The notes under the pieces were generated by a model. The model had not been told where the DNA came from and did not search any database. It was given only the letters and a program-made list of their open reading frames with translations. A program made the position numbers and the translations under genes. Shown one piece after another: positions 1-9,065 of a DNA stretch of 64,000 bases. The stretch is from Lacihabitans sp. LS3-19 (lineage in GTDB: Bacteria; Bacteroidota; Bacteroidia; Cytophagales; Spirosomataceae), in contig NZ_RJUA01000127.1 of assembly GCF_024343575.1 (NCBI RefSeq), positions 124,001 through 188,000 of the forward strand. Direction: 5' to 3'. How positions within the stretch are numbered: the stretch's first letter is position 1; each line of letters opens with the position of its first letter.

Positions 1-105
1 TGGTATATTTTTTATTGGGGTATTGGTTATTGGTATAATTGTTATTGGTGTATTGGTTATTGGTGTAATTGGTTATTGGTGTAATTGTTATTGGGAAATG
101 GAAAT
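1..105. repeat. Short degenerate tandem repeat
   Basis: About six imperfect copies of a 13-17 base unit resembling TTATTGGTGTAATTG run head to tail from the window edge to just before the 3' end of the permease gene. Unit length alternates because some copies carry an extra G or lack AATTG. Reading frames through it give low-complexity Gly/Val/Ile/Tyr peptides and I do not regard them as genes. The repeat may continue outside the window. Confidence 0.75.
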
Positions 106-120
106 TTGCAATTCCAAAAC

Positions 121-1566
121 TCACACCATTGGAAAAAACCAAGCAGCTATCATGGTTAAAATAACGCCTGTTACGCCCATCAAGCTTTGCATGGGTGCTA
201 TGGTTTTCATGGCTTCTGTTTCGGTAAGATTGGAGGTTTTACACATTATCCAAAAGCCTGCATCGTTCATCCAAGGAATAAGCTTCGCTCCGCTTCCTAT
301 GGCCAAACATAAGTAAACCGGATGAAAACCCAAATTCGGATTTTGAGCCATTCCGGCCAATATGCCTGAGGCCGTAATCAAAGCTACGGTAGCCGAGCCT
401 TGGGCTGTTCTTACAATAGCGGTAATCATAAATGCCAAGGGAATCAAGGCCATTTGGTAGCTACTGGTTAGGTCCGCGATTCTTTGGCTAATACCCGATT
501 GTTGCAACATCCCTCCAAAAGCACCTCCCGATGCTGTTATTAAAATAATACCTCCGCCAGTCATAAGGGCAGTTTGGACAAACGCCGTAATCTTTTCTTT
601 TGAAGTTTTTTTCTGCCTAGACAAAACAATCAAAGCAAAAATAGCTCCCATAGTAATGGCGATATTTTTATCTCCAAAAAACAAGACAATATCAATAAAA
701 TGGTTGATTAAAGAGAATGCTGTCCAGTCTCCTTTTGTCGTCACGAAGGCTTCAAATCCCGAACGAATGCAGATGGTAAGCAAAGGAAAAAGAGCAGGCA
801 ACAATGCCCAACCTAAAGACGGCAAATCTTTGTCATCTTTGTTGGCTATTTCGGCAATATCCTCCAAACGTGCATCTGGCGAATCTCTTAATGGAATTGG
901 CATTTTTTTGTTTAAATAAATGGCAATTAAATAGCCCACTATAATAGTACACAGACCAAGCAAAGAACCACAAACCATCATTAAACCTATGGGCACATTC
1001 ATAGCCCCTATCAAAAATAAAGGTCCGGGCGAAGGTGGAACATAAGAATTTGCCATAACCGCTCCCGCAATAACTGATAAAGCTAGTAAAAGATAATTTT
1101 TACCCAAACGCATTCCCATGGCTTTTGCCAAAGGCATCATAAGGAAAATTACGGTATCCACAAATACGGGTATGGTCAGAAAAAAGCTACTCAAAACAAA
1201 TCCCAAAGGGGCATTTTTTTCACCTGTCACTTTTAACATTGACCTAATTATCTTTTCAGCAGCACCGCTGTCTAACATCGCTTTGCCTATTATGGCCGCC
1301 ATGGCTATCAGTATCCCAATTTTGGCACAAGTATTACCAAACTCTGTGCCTATTCGGTCGCCTATGCTCTTATGCGAGAGTTTTAATGCTTCGGCCGCAG
1401 ACATGCCTTTGGCCAAATAAAACTGTTCTACTGAGGCCAAAGGTGTAAGTAAAGCCACTGTAATACCAGCTAAAAGCAAAGCCAAAAAAGGATGTAATTT
1501 CAAGCCAATGATACCACCTACAACGATTACAATACCTACAAGTAAAATAAAAATAGGATCAGACAT
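121..1566 (-). CDS. GntP-family gluconate/aldonate:H+ symporter
   Basis: A 481-residue, highly hydrophobic inner-membrane protein with about a dozen membrane-spanning segments and the usual GntP-family length. Recognisable family stretches are FGNTCAKIGILIAMAAIIG near residue 80, SYVPPSPGPL near residue 175, and a Gly-rich ITASGGAFGGMLQQSGI region near residue 345. Members import gluconate, or related acids such as D-serine, 2-keto-3-deoxygluconate or glycerate, with protons. The exact substrate cannot be read from sequence. It is transcribed alone: the next minus-strand gene ends in a terminator more than 350 bases upstream. The nearby GMC/gluconate-dehydrogenase-like pair makes a sugar acid a reasonable guess. 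Confidence 0.9.
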   Translation of the reverse strand: MSDPIFILLVGIVIVVGGIIGLKLHPFLALLLAGITVALLTPLASVEQFYLAKGMSAAEALKLSHKSIGDRIGTEFGNTCAKIGILIAMAAIIGKAMLDSGAAEKIIRSMLKVTGEKNAPLGFVLSSFFLTIPVFVDTVIFLMMPLAKAMGMRLGKNYLLLALSVIAGAVMANSYVPPSPGPLFLIGAMNVPIGLMMVCGSLLGLCTIIVGYLIAIYLNKKMPIPLRDSPDARLEDIAEIANKDDKDLPSLGWALLPALFPLLTICIRSGFEAFVTTKGDWTAFSLINHFIDIVLFFGDKNIAITMGAIFALIVLSRQKKTSKEKITAFVQTALMTGGGIILITASGGAFGGMLQQSGISQRIADLTSSYQMALIPLAFMITAIVRTAQGSATVALITASGILAGMAQNPNLGFHPVYLCLAIGSGAKLIPWMNDAGFWIMCKTSNLTETEAMKTIAPMQSLMGVTGVILTMIAAWFFPMV

Positions 1567-1928
1567 AGAAAGGGTTTATTAGATTTCAAATCTTAAAGAA
1601 TTGCTCTAAAGAAATTGAAAATAGGGTAAAATACTAAAGCAAAATTATAGATTAAATATCCAATTTTCTGTTGAAATAATGCTAAAGTTTGGTGTTTTTT
1701 GGCGGTTAGAAGGGGGTGTGGATTCTTTAAAACGCCTTTAAAATAATTGAAATCTAAGTAAGTTTAATATTGGGGATAACTATATCATATTCGATAAACA
1801 ATATTTTTAAAGAAAAGAATAAAATTAAATGTATTCTTAAAGGTTAAATGAAAAATAGAAGGAATAAACGCTAATTGATTTTGAAATAATATTAATTTTT
1901 ATGGCTATTTCAATGCAAAACTTTAACA
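1567..1928. other. Intergenic, A+T-rich, upstream of permease
   Basis: No convincing gene. This stretch should contain the promoter of the minus-strand permease. On that strand a TAATTTTG at 1640-1647 fits the Bacteroidota -7 element TAnnTTTG, but I see no well-spaced -33 TTG, so no promoter is called. Confidence 0.5.
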
Positions 1929-1974
1929 AAAAAAAAATCGAAACAAAAGGCTTAATCCTACTTCTGTTTCGATT
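1929..1974 (-). terminator. Intrinsic terminator of the IorAB-like operon
   Basis: Perfect 10-bp inverted repeat AATCGAAACA / TGTTTCGATT (1936-1945 and 1965-1974) with a 19-base loop. In the minus-strand transcript the stem is followed by a run of U encoded by the A-tract at 1928-1937. It lies about 30 bases beyond the stop codon of the molybdopterin subunit gene. Confidence 0.8.
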
Positions 1975-2000
1975 ATAAAAATTTATCATTTTATTAATTC

Positions 2001-4241
2001 CTAAACCTCACCACCATCACCTTTCATAAACGGCTGATTATAGTGCCTTTTACCTGTATTTTTGTAAAGAGCATTAGCTACAGCACCAAAAACTGGCGGA
2101 AACGGTGGTTCGCCTAGACCTGTTGGGTCTATTTCGTTTTGTACAAAATGCACATCAATAGATTTTGGTGCTTCATTGTGCCTAATCATGCGATAAGTAT
2201 TGAAATTATTGTGGTCGGCTTTCCCGTCTTTGAAAGTCATTCCTCCATAAAACGATTGACCAATGCCATCTACCACCGCACCTTGCACCATGTTGATAGC
2301 TGCATCAGGGTTTATTACTATGCCGCAATCTATCGCCGAAGTTACTTGCTCAACATAAGGTTCGCCATCGCGAGTGACCATATCTACCACATGGGCAGCA
2401 TAACTGTTATGACAAAAATATGCCGCTACACCTCTATTGTATTTGCCATTTTCCGACTTACCCCATCCAGATTTTTCTTTTACGAGTTCCAAAACTGCTG
2501 CATATCTTTCAGCATCGTATTCATTGTTTTTACCAACTGGGTTTTCTTTGGCACGTTTCAACATTTCTAGACGCAATTCTATCGGGTCTTTGCCCATAGC
2601 TTCTGCTACTTCATCCAAAAATGATTGCTCCGCGGCAGCGTTGAAGTTAGAGCGGGGAGCTCTAAATGCACCAATGGTAATATTGGTTGGAATTTCCCAT
2701 GACTCTGCCAAATAATTGTCAACTGCACCTGCTGGGAAACGATTGGCATGAATCGGACTTTCGGGAATACCACCTCCAATCACATGGAAACCAATTAATT
2801 TCTTGTTGGCATCCAAGGCTGCACGATAAGTAGCGGTGTACATGGGTCGGTAAATACCGTATGTCATGTCGTCTTCTCTGCTGTAAATCAGCTTAACTGG
2901 TGCTTTCATTTTTTGAGAAATTCGAGCAACCTCATAAGCATATTGAGCATAGGCCCTTCTTCCAAATCCACCACCCATTCGGGTCATCTGAATTTCAATT
3001 TTTTCAGGTGGTAATTTCAAAATTGAGGCAAGTGTAGGCTCCATCCAGCCTGGGGCTTGAATTGGTCCGGCTACCAAGGCTTTATCTTCTTGCACATGAG
3101 CAAAGAAGTTCATGGGCTCCATGCAATTATGAGCTAAAAATGGGGCATTGTAAGTTCGTTCTATAATTGTAGCTGCATTTTTAAAAGCAGCCTCGGGATC
3201 TCCATCTTTCCGCAATTCTTTCGCAGGCATTTTTGCGTACTCTGCCATCATCTGCATTTGATTACTGCTGGTCTCAAGTCTTCCAGGAACTACAACTTCA
3301 GTTTTACCTCCTCTACCGTTTACTATATTTTTACTATCGCCAGAGGCTTCCCATTGAGCCTTTAACTTTTTTCGGGCATTCATTACTTCCCAAGTAGAGT
3401 TTCCAACAACAGCAATCATTTCATTGAATGTACGGGTGTCAAAACCACCTTGAACAAAATCTTCGTCGTATAATTTTATACTAAAAACATCCTTAATACC
3501 TGGCATTTTTAAGGCTTGACTAGCATCAAAAGATTTTAGTTTCATTCCAAAAGCAGGAGGATGTTGAATCATAGCGATCAACATGCCGTCCACATGATAA
3601 TCAATACCGAAAAGGGGCTTCCCAGTAACTACTTTTTGGCCTTCTATATTTTTCTTCGATTTATTAACTATTGAAAAATCTTTAGGTGTTTTAAGAACCA
3701 TGCCTTGGGGTACCTTTAGACTAGCGGCAAGACTTGCCATTTCCCCGTATTTGGCCGATTTTCCATTTAAATGATAAAGCACACCCGCTTTAGTGGTGAT
3801 TTCATTCACAGGTACATTCCATGTTTTTGCTGCTGCTTGACATAGCATTTGGCGTGCAGCAGCACCTGCTTCTCTTAGTGGTTTCCAATACATTCGGACT
3901 GAATTGCTACCACCGGTAAATTGCGGCCCTAACTTGACATTATCATGTGGACCCATCTCAACTTTCACCTCACTCCAATCTACATCCAATTCCTCTGCTA
4001 TTATCATCGGTAAAGAAGTCATCACATTTTGACCAAATTCAGGATTTGGGCATAAAATTTTAATGACATTATCTGGGGTGATTTTTATGTAGCCTGTCAA
4101 CTCACTCCAATCTGCTGGAAGAATCATTACTTCAGCAGCTTTGGCTTCAGTAAACCAGTTGAAACTTAACAATAAGCCCCCTCCTGCCAATGCCGAAGAT
4201 TTTAAAAATGAACGTCTGTTAAAATTATTCGTATTTTTCAT
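2001..4241 (-). CDS. Molybdopterin-binding dehydrogenase large subunit (IorB-like)
   Basis: A 746-residue large subunit of the xanthine dehydrogenase/isoquinoline 1-oxidoreductase family. It binds the molybdopterin-cytosine cofactor and hydroxylates or oxidises an aldehyde or N-heterocycle, passing electrons to the 2Fe-2S subunit encoded directly upstream. It begins with a Tat signal (NRRSFLKSSALAGGG), so it should be folded in the cytoplasm and exported. Family landmarks are the EPMNFFAHV segment near residue 370, the glycine-rich GGGFGRRAYAQYAYEVA near residue 415, and the C-terminal GLGEPPFPPVFGAVANAL with the conserved Glu. The small-subunit gene ends 4 bases before this start. No XdhC/CoxF maturation gene is in view. 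The substrate is unknown. Confidence 0.93.
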   Translation of the reverse strand: MKNTNNFNRRSFLKSSALAGGGLLLSFNWFTEAKAAEVMILPADWSELTGYIKITPDNVIKILCPNPEFGQNVMTSLPMIIAEELDVDWSEVKVEMGPHDNVKLGPQFTGGSNSVRMYWKPLREAGAAARQMLCQAAAKTWNVPVNEITTKAGVLYHLNGKSAKYGEMASLAASLKVPQGMVLKTPKDFSIVNKSKKNIEGQKVVTGKPLFGIDYHVDGMLIAMIQHPPAFGMKLKSFDASQALKMPGIKDVFSIKLYDEDFVQGGFDTRTFNEMIAVVGNSTWEVMNARKKLKAQWEASGDSKNIVNGRGGKTEVVVPGRLETSSNQMQMMAEYAKMPAKELRKDGDPEAAFKNAATIIERTYNAPFLAHNCMEPMNFFAHVQEDKALVAGPIQAPGWMEPTLASILKLPPEKIEIQMTRMGGGFGRRAYAQYAYEVARISQKMKAPVKLIYSREDDMTYGIYRPMYTATYRAALDANKKLIGFHVIGGGIPESPIHANRFPAGAVDNYLAESWEIPTNITIGAFRAPRSNFNAAAEQSFLDEVAEAMGKDPIELRLEMLKRAKENPVGKNNEYDAERYAAVLELVKEKSGWGKSENGKYNRGVAAYFCHNSYAAHVVDMVTRDGEPYVEQVTSAIDCGIVINPDAAINMVQGAVVDGIGQSFYGGMTFKDGKADHNNFNTYRMIRHNEAPKSIDVHFVQNEIDPTGLGEPPFPPVFGAVANALYKNTGKRHYNQPFMKGDGGEV

Positions 4242-4245
4242 AAGC

Positions 4246-4701
4246 TTATTTTTTTGCAGCAGTTTTGATTGCTTCTTTGATTCTCAGATAAGTTCCACAG
4301 CGGCAAATATTGCCACTCATTGAAGCTTCAATGTCTTCATCGCTTGGGTTTGGGTTGTTTTTTAGTAGTGCAGCCGCAGACATAATTTGTCCAGATTGGC
4401 AGTAGCCACATTGGGCCACATCGTGCTCAAGCCAAGCTTTTTGTACGGGATGGGTGGCATTTTCGGAAAGCCCCTCAATAGTGGTCACTTCTTGGTTACC
4501 AATCGATGAAACAAGCATCTGACAGGAACGAACAGCCATTCCGTTGAGATGTATCGTACAAGCCCCACACATGGCTATTCCACAGCCGTATTTTGTGCCT
4601 GGCATATTTAAGGTATCTCTCAAAACCCAAAGCATAGGGGTAGTAGGGTCAGCCTCTACTTCTTTTACTTTGCCGTTTATTTTTAATTTATATTTTGCCA
4701 T
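4246..4701 (-). CDS. 2Fe-2S subunit of molybdenum dehydrogenase (IorA-like)
   Basis: A 151-residue small subunit of the molybdenum hydroxylase. The N-terminal ferredoxin-like domain has Cys40, Cys45, Cys48 and Cys60. The C-terminal helical domain has Cys98/Cys101 and Cys133/Cys135 (QCGYCQSGQ and NICRCG). Together they ligate two 2Fe-2S clusters that carry electrons from the molybdopterin site. It has no signal peptide of its own and is presumably exported bound to the Tat-bearing large subunit. It is the first gene of the pair. A paralogous pair lies at 51457-54131. Confidence 0.95.
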   Translation of the reverse strand: MAKYKLKINGKVKEVEADPTTPMLWVLRDTLNMPGTKYGCGIAMCGACTIHLNGMAVRSCQMLVSSIGNQEVTTIEGLSENATHPVQKAWLEHDVAQCGYCQSGQIMSAAALLKNNPNPSDEDIEASMSGNICRCGTYLRIKEAIKTAAKK

Positions 4702-4798
4702 TATAATGTATTTTAAAATTAATTAAAGTTACTCTTTTTTTTTTATGTTAAAGCTATTGTAATCAAACAGATACTTACAAAAATCAAATAATTTTATG

Positions 4799-4980
4799 TT
4801 AAATATGTTCCATAAATGGCTGTTTGTAAAAACGTTTCCCTGTGGCTTTGTAAAGCGAATTGGCTATTGCTCCGAAAACGGGTGAAAATATAGGTTCATC
4901 TTAAACAAGACTCCTCCGCCTGCCAAAGCGGTTGCTTTTAGAAATGAGCGGCGATTGAAGGAATTTTGCGTACGTTTCAT
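4799..4980 (-). pseudogene. Collapsed second copy of an IorB-like gene (ends only)
   Basis: Reading from 4980, the first 27 codons (MKRTQNSFNRRSFLKATALA then GGGVLFK) are clearly homologous to the Tat signal of the intact large subunit at 2001-4241. They then run directly, with a frame change, into codons matching its last 30 residues (FSPVFGAIANSLYKATGKRF then YKQPFMEHI and a stop at 4799). The roughly 2.1 kb between has been deleted. This is the two-ended scar of a third IorB-like gene, not a working peptide gene. Confidence 0.9.
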
Positions 4981-5064
4981 AAGATGATTCAGTTTTTTAT
5001 ATGGCTAACGAAACAATAAGCTAATAAAAATATCAGATAAAATTGCTCCCAAATGACAAAACTT

Positions 5065-5505
5065 TTAGTTTGGCCCCATCAGCTTTGAAAAGGAAAGTGA
5101 CCCCATTTTCCATTCGTTATTGACTTTAACATAAACTTCTGTTACCATAAACGGATTACTAACTTCGTTGGTACCCACTACGGCCAAAAGTGTGATTCTG
5201 TTTAATAATATTACGGTATTATCAATAATAATTGGAGAGAAAACCTCATGAACATCCGCTTTTTTGTAATGAATAAATCCTGATTTGATGATCTCTAACT
5301 CACGAGTTTTGCCCCAAGAACCACCCATGTGCACAAACATGGCTTGTTCATCAAATAATTTTTCAAGTTTATCAACGTCTTTGTCGGCCATCCATTGCCA
5401 TTTATTTTTGGAGAGGGTTTTAATTTCATCCGCCACAGAATTTTGGGCAAATGCTGAAACAGAAAAAACAAAAAATGTCAGGAAACTAAAAAATATTTTT
5501 TTCAT
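5065..5505 (-). CDS. Secreted SnoaL-like/DUF4440 protein
   Basis: A 146-residue protein with an N-terminal Sec signal (FFSFLTFFVFSVSAFAQ). The mature part resembles the NTF2/SnoaL-like DUF4440 family: a helix with KWQWMADKDVDKLEKLFDEQ, then FVHMGGSWGKTRELEIIKSG, and beta strands ending VTEVYVKVNNEWKMGSLSFSK. Such cone-shaped folds bind small molecules or act as isomerase-like or unknown-function proteins, and no catalytic assignment is safe. It lies 28 bases downstream of a paralogue with the same pattern, so they probably form a two-gene unit arising from tandem duplication. Confidence 0.85.
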   Translation of the reverse strand: MKKIFFSFLTFFVFSVSAFAQNSVADEIKTLSKNKWQWMADKDVDKLEKLFDEQAMFVHMGGSWGKTRELEIIKSGFIHYKKADVHEVFSPIIIDNTVILLNRITLLAVVGTNEVSNPFMVTEVYVKVNNEWKMGSLSFSKLMGPN

Positions 5506-5533
5506 ATTGAAAGTGTTTTTTTGAAGGTTTTAA

Positions 5534-5983
5534 TTACTTTTTGATTTGGTGCGTATCTCTTACGCTACTAAAGGTTAGAGCTAACATTTTCCAGTTTTTT
5601 TTCTGTTTTTGATAAACTTCCGTTACCGTAAACTCCGTGGATACGTCAATACCTCTTACGATTGCCACCAAGGTAATTCGGTTCCAAATGATGGCTGTTT
5701 TACCTGATATTTCAATGGCTGTATCATGCACTTTGGCTTCTTTGTACCATATACTTCCTGACTTAATAATCTCTAGTTCCTCTGGGGTTTTCCAGGTACC
5801 GCTCATGTGTACAAACTTGGCTTTTACATCAAAAAGGTCCGCAAGTTTATCTACATTTTTGTCGGCCATCCATTGCCATTTGTCTTTGGATAGTTGGAGT
5901 ACTTCTGACTCTGTTTTAGATTGGGCAATGGAGACCTGAAATACTGAAAATGTAATGGCAATGCTTAAAAGGAAGGTTCTCAT
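5534..5983 (-). CDS. Secreted SnoaL-like/DUF4440 protein (paralogue)
   Basis: About 149 residues from the ATG at 5983. A longer frame opens at 6010, but only the 5983 start puts a normal signal peptide (MRTFLLSIAITFSVFQVSIAQ) at the N-terminus. The body repeats the neighbour's motifs: DKWQWMADKNVDKLADLF, KFVHMSGTWKTPEELEIIKSG, IIWNRITLVAIV and VTEVYQKQKKNWKMLALTF. The protein is probably periplasmic; its function is unknown. The gene is transcribed divergently from the AraC regulator at 6283, with the repeat element at 6046-6129 in between. Confidence 0.85.
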   Translation of the reverse strand: MRTFLLSIAITFSVFQVSIAQSKTESEVLQLSKDKWQWMADKNVDKLADLFDVKAKFVHMSGTWKTPEELEIIKSGSIWYKEAKVHDTAIEISGKTAIIWNRITLVAIVRGIDVSTEFTVTEVYQKQKKNWKMLALTFSSVRDTHQIKK

Positions 5984-6045
5984 GATAATTGATTTATTTA
6001 GAAATGTCATATTTACGTGAATTCACATACTAAGATTGTTATTTC

Positions 6046-6129
6046 GCAGCAGGGATAGAGTCATTGTTTGAGCTCTTTTGGGTTGGCGTAGACACCCAAA
6101 AAGCGAGTGACGAAAGCCCGCCCGGCTGC
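6046..6129. repeat. REP-like nested inverted repeat
   Basis: An 84-base element with outer arms GCAGCAGGG (6046-6054) and CCCGGCTGC (6121-6129), which pair except at one position. It encloses a perfect 8-bp hairpin TTTTGGGT / ACCCAAAA and the stretch AAGCGAGTGACGAAAGCCCG. It is more G+C-rich than its surroundings. From memory, similar GCAGC...GCTGC elements are dispersed in Bacteroidota genomes. A related string (AAGCCCGCCTGGC) occurs beside the palindrome at 63658-63683. Confidence 0.7.
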
Positions 6130-6282
6130 CCAAAATTAGAATGAATATTTGCAAAGGTGGGCATAAAAACATTAGGTTAGGGTATATGAATTACTGCTTT
6201 TGCTACCATTTTTACTTATTAAATGACTACTCTAACTTTAAGATACTTAATTTGATTATTTTTGGAAGAAACAAGAACAAAA

Positions 6283-7194
6283 ATGGATAGAAAATATAGG
6301 ATTTCGAGCATAAGCCAGTATAATGCAGACAACAATCAGATGACTTTGCACCCCTTGGTAAGCGTAGTTGATTTTTCGAAAGCAGCAGAAAGAAACTGGG
6401 GCGAGGCGTGTAAAATTCGGTTTGAATATGAAATGTATTGCATATACCTAAAAGATGTAAAATGCGGCGATATCCGGTATGGAAGAGAATATTATGATTA
6501 TCAGGCTGGCACTCTGGTGTTTTTTGCCCCTGGTCAAATAGCAGATTATGATATGCCTGCTGAGCCCTATCAGCCCATCGGTCACGGTTTGGTTTTTCAT
6601 CCCGACTTGATTCATGGCACTACTTTGGGTAAAATGATACAGGATTATGGTTTTTTCTCGTACAAATCAAACGAAGCCTTACATATTTCAGATGATGAGC
6701 GTCAAGTAGTGCTCGATTGTTTTGCCAAAATCTATCGGGAATTAAAACAAGGGGTGGATAAACACAGCAAAAAGCTGATTGTGTCTAACATTGAGCTCTT
6801 TTTGAACTATTGTGAACGGTACTACGACCGGCAATTTATCACCCGTGAGAAGGTCAATCATGGTATTTTGGCCAATTTTGAGGAAATGCTTAACGATTAT
6901 TTCCATTCGGAGAAACCACAGCTTTTGGGTTTGCCGTCGGTATCCTATTTTGCTATGCAATTACACCTTTCTGCCAATTATTTTGGCGATTTAATTAAAA
7001 AAGAAACTGGCAAAACTGCCTTAGAATACATCCAAATCAAACTCATTGACACCGCCAAAGAACGCATTTTTGATACATCTAAGTCTATCAGCGAAATTTC
7101 GTATGAGCTCGGCTTCAAATACCCTCAGCATTTCACTAGATTATTTAAACAGAAAGTTGGAGTGAGTCCAGTGGAGTTTAGAGGTTTGAATTGA
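6283..7194 (+). CDS. AraC-family transcriptional regulator
   Basis: A 303-residue regulator. The frame also has an upstream TTG at 6262, but the ATG at 6283 (MDRKYRISSIS) is preferred. The N-terminal part resembles a cupin-type effector domain (FFAPGQIADYDMP near residue 85). The C-terminal 100 residues hold two helix-turn-helix motifs: YFGDLIKKETGKTALEYIQ, and ISEISYELGFKYPQHFTRLF with KVGVSPVEFRG. Bacteroidota regulators of this shape usually control neighbouring oxidoreductase genes. Here the divergent SnoaL-like pair or the molybdenum dehydrogenase are candidates, by inference only. Confidence 0.9.
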   Translation: MDRKYRISSISQYNADNNQMTLHPLVSVVDFSKAAERNWGEACKIRFEYEMYCIYLKDVKCGDIRYGREYYDYQAGTLVFFAPGQIADYDMPAEPYQPIGHGLVFHPDLIHGTTLGKMIQDYGFFSYKSNEALHISDDERQVVLDCFAKIYRELKQGVDKHSKKLIVSNIELFLNYCERYYDRQFITREKVNHGILANFEEMLNDYFHSEKPQLLGLPSVSYFAMQLHLSANYFGDLIKKETGKTALEYIQIKLIDTAKERIFDTSKSISEISYELGFKYPQHFTRLFKQKVGVSPVEFRGLN

Positions 7195-7306
7195 GGTAAT
7201 TTAATTTTTGACCTCTAGATTATAAGATTATATTATTAGGTATCGGTAAAGTTGATTATTTGTATAGGTAGTTTCACGTCCTTGAAATAAGTTCGAATTA
7301 TTGTTT

Positions 7307-7342
7307 AAAAAAAGGTCGTGGCAAAAGATAACCACCACGACC
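7307..7342 (-). terminator. Intrinsic terminator after GMC gene
   Basis: Perfect 8-bp stem GGTCGTGG / CCACGACC (7314-7321, 7335-7342) with a 13-base loop. On the minus strand the stem is followed by a T-run from 7313 down. It lies just past the stop of the GMC oxidoreductase gene at 7350. Confidence 0.85.
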
Positions 7343-7349
7343 CATCTTT

Positions 7350-9065
7350 CTACAATTCTTTTTTCTTCAAAGCCTTCACAGCAAAATCTGCTGCACGAGC
7401 CGTAAGAGCCATATATGTAATGGAAGGATTTACACATGAAGAGGAGGCCATAGCAGCTCCGTCGGTTACGAAAACATTTTTGCAATCATGTACTTGATTG
7501 AAGGCATTTAGTACCGAAGTTTTGGGGTCGCTACCCATACGGGCAGTTCCCATATCGTGGATACCTAAGCCCATGTGCGTTGGTCGGTCATAAGGTGTCA
7601 CGTTTTTGAAACCAGCAGTTTCCAGCATTTCAACTGCACTGGCTACGATGTCTTTACGCATAGCCCAATCGTTTTCAACAAATGCGGCATCTGTCACTAT
7701 CATCGGTATTCCCCACTTGTCTTTTTTATCCGAATCTAGAAAAATTCTGTTGTTTGGATTCGGCAAAATTTCGCCAAAACCACCTATCCTGATACTCCAA
7801 GGGCCTGGTTTTGTTAAGCTTTGCTTGAAGTCACCACCAAATCCATCAGCATTTACACCTCTTTCCCATCCATCGCGTACGGCACCACCTTGATACCCAA
7901 ATCCTCTTAAATAAGCGGTTTGTTTGTCGTTACCCCAATTTCGGAAACGTGGAATATACATGGCATTTGGACGTTGACCATATACATAGTCGTCTTCAAA
8001 ACCTTCAATGGAAGCTGAAGCACCAGAACCCAGTTGGTGATCCATGAGGTTTCTGCCCACTTGGTCGCTATCATTTCCAAATCCATTCTGAAAACGATTC
8101 GATTTTGAGTTCAGCATCAAGGCGGCAGTATTAATAGAACCAGCATTTAAGAAGAGAATTTTAGCAAAATACTCTTCCGTTTGCATAGTATTTTGATTTA
8201 TGATTCTAACGCCAGTGGCACGTTTTTTCTGCTCATCGTAGATGATTTCAGACACTATAGAATCATGCAAAATGCTCAAACGATTGGTACGCATAGCTGC
8301 CGGAATTGAACCCGATAAGGAACTATAATACGCACCGTAAGGACAACCTCTTTGGCATTTGTTTCGATATTGGCATGAAGCCCGACCCAAATCTGTATGT
8401 ATACTTTGAGGTGAAGTCAAATTGGCAACACGACCCACTGTAACTGGACGATTAAACTTTTCGTTCATCATTTTTTTGAAATGTACCTCAGGAGCGAAAA
8501 GTGGCATGGCAGGTAAAAAATGCCCATCAGGAAGCACATCTAAGCCTTCTTTTTGACCACTTACGCCAACAAATTTTTCAACATGCTCATACCAAGGTAC
8601 CAAATCTTCGTATCGAATTGGCCAATCAACACCGATTCCTTCTTTGGCATTGGCTTCAAAATCTTGTTTGTTCCATCTATAAGACTGACGACCCCAATGC
8701 ATGGACTTTCCACCTGTATGATAAGCACGAATCCAGTCAAATGGGCGTTTTTCGATGTAGGGATTTTCTTTGTCATTGGTCAAATGATTCACAACTTCCT
8801 CACTTCCAAGCCCCCAAAATCTACTATTTGCCCAACGTTCTTCGGCTGAAATATTGGTGGTTTTTCCTCGGTGTTCAATCTCCCAAGGTTCTTTCATAGC
8901 GGTGTCATAGTCTTCCACATGTTTGATTTCATGACCACGTTCTATCATCAAAACTTTTAGACCTCTTTCTGTAAGTTCTTTTGCCGCAAAACCACCTGAC
9001 ATGCCTGAGCCAACTACAATGGCATCAAAAGTATTATTCTTATTTGCTTTTATATTTAAATTCAT
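7350..9065 (-). CDS. GMC-family FAD oxidoreductase
   Basis: A 571-residue glucose-methanol-choline family flavoenzyme. The FAD dinucleotide motif GSGMSG is at residues 19-24, followed by the second strand VLMIERG. Near the C-terminus are GIHDMGTARMG (active-site His region) and SSCVNPSITYMALTARAAD, the flavin-contacting end. Size and the partner gene upstream (gluconate 2-dehydrogenase subunit 3-like) match membrane- or periplasm-associated sugar/aldonate dehydrogenases, which oxidise an alcohol to a ketone and give electrons to a cytochrome. No cytochrome subunit is adjacent. There is no signal peptide, so export would rely on the Tat signal of the partner. The substrate is not determinable. 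Confidence 0.92.
   Translation of the reverse strand: MNLNIKANKNNTFDAIVVGSGMSGGFAAKELTERGLKVLMIERGHEIKHVEDYDTAMKEPWEIEHRGKTTNISAEERWANSRFWGLGSEEVVNHLTNDKENPYIEKRPFDWIRAYHTGGKSMHWGRQSYRWNKQDFEANAKEGIGVDWPIRYEDLVPWYEHVEKFVGVSGQKEGLDVLPDGHFLPAMPLFAPEVHFKKMMNEKFNRPVTVGRVANLTSPQSIHTDLGRASCQYRNKCQRGCPYGAYYSSLSGSIPAAMRTNRLSILHDSIVSEIIYDEQKKRATGVRIINQNTMQTEEYFAKILFLNAGSINTAALMLNSKSNRFQNGFGNDSDQVGRNLMDHQLGSGASASIEGFEDDYVYGQRPNAMYIPRFRNWGNDKQTAYLRGFGYQGGAVRDGWERGVNADGFGGDFKQSLTKPGPWSIRIGGFGEILPNPNNRIFLDSDKKDKWGIPMIVTDAAFVENDWAMRKDIVASAVEMLETAGFKNVTPYDRPTHMGLGIHDMGTARMGSDPKTSVLNAFNQVHDCKNVFVTDGAAMASSSCVNPSITYMALTARAADFAVKALKKKEL

Noticed and set aside
23-316. Plus-strand 97-codon frame at the window start
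   Set aside because: It runs through the tandem repeat and then antisense to the permease; the peptide is low-complexity.
4799-4980. A short twin-arginine peptide gene
   Set aside because: The peptide is homologous to the ends of a long enzyme and shifts frame at the joint, so it is deletion debris.
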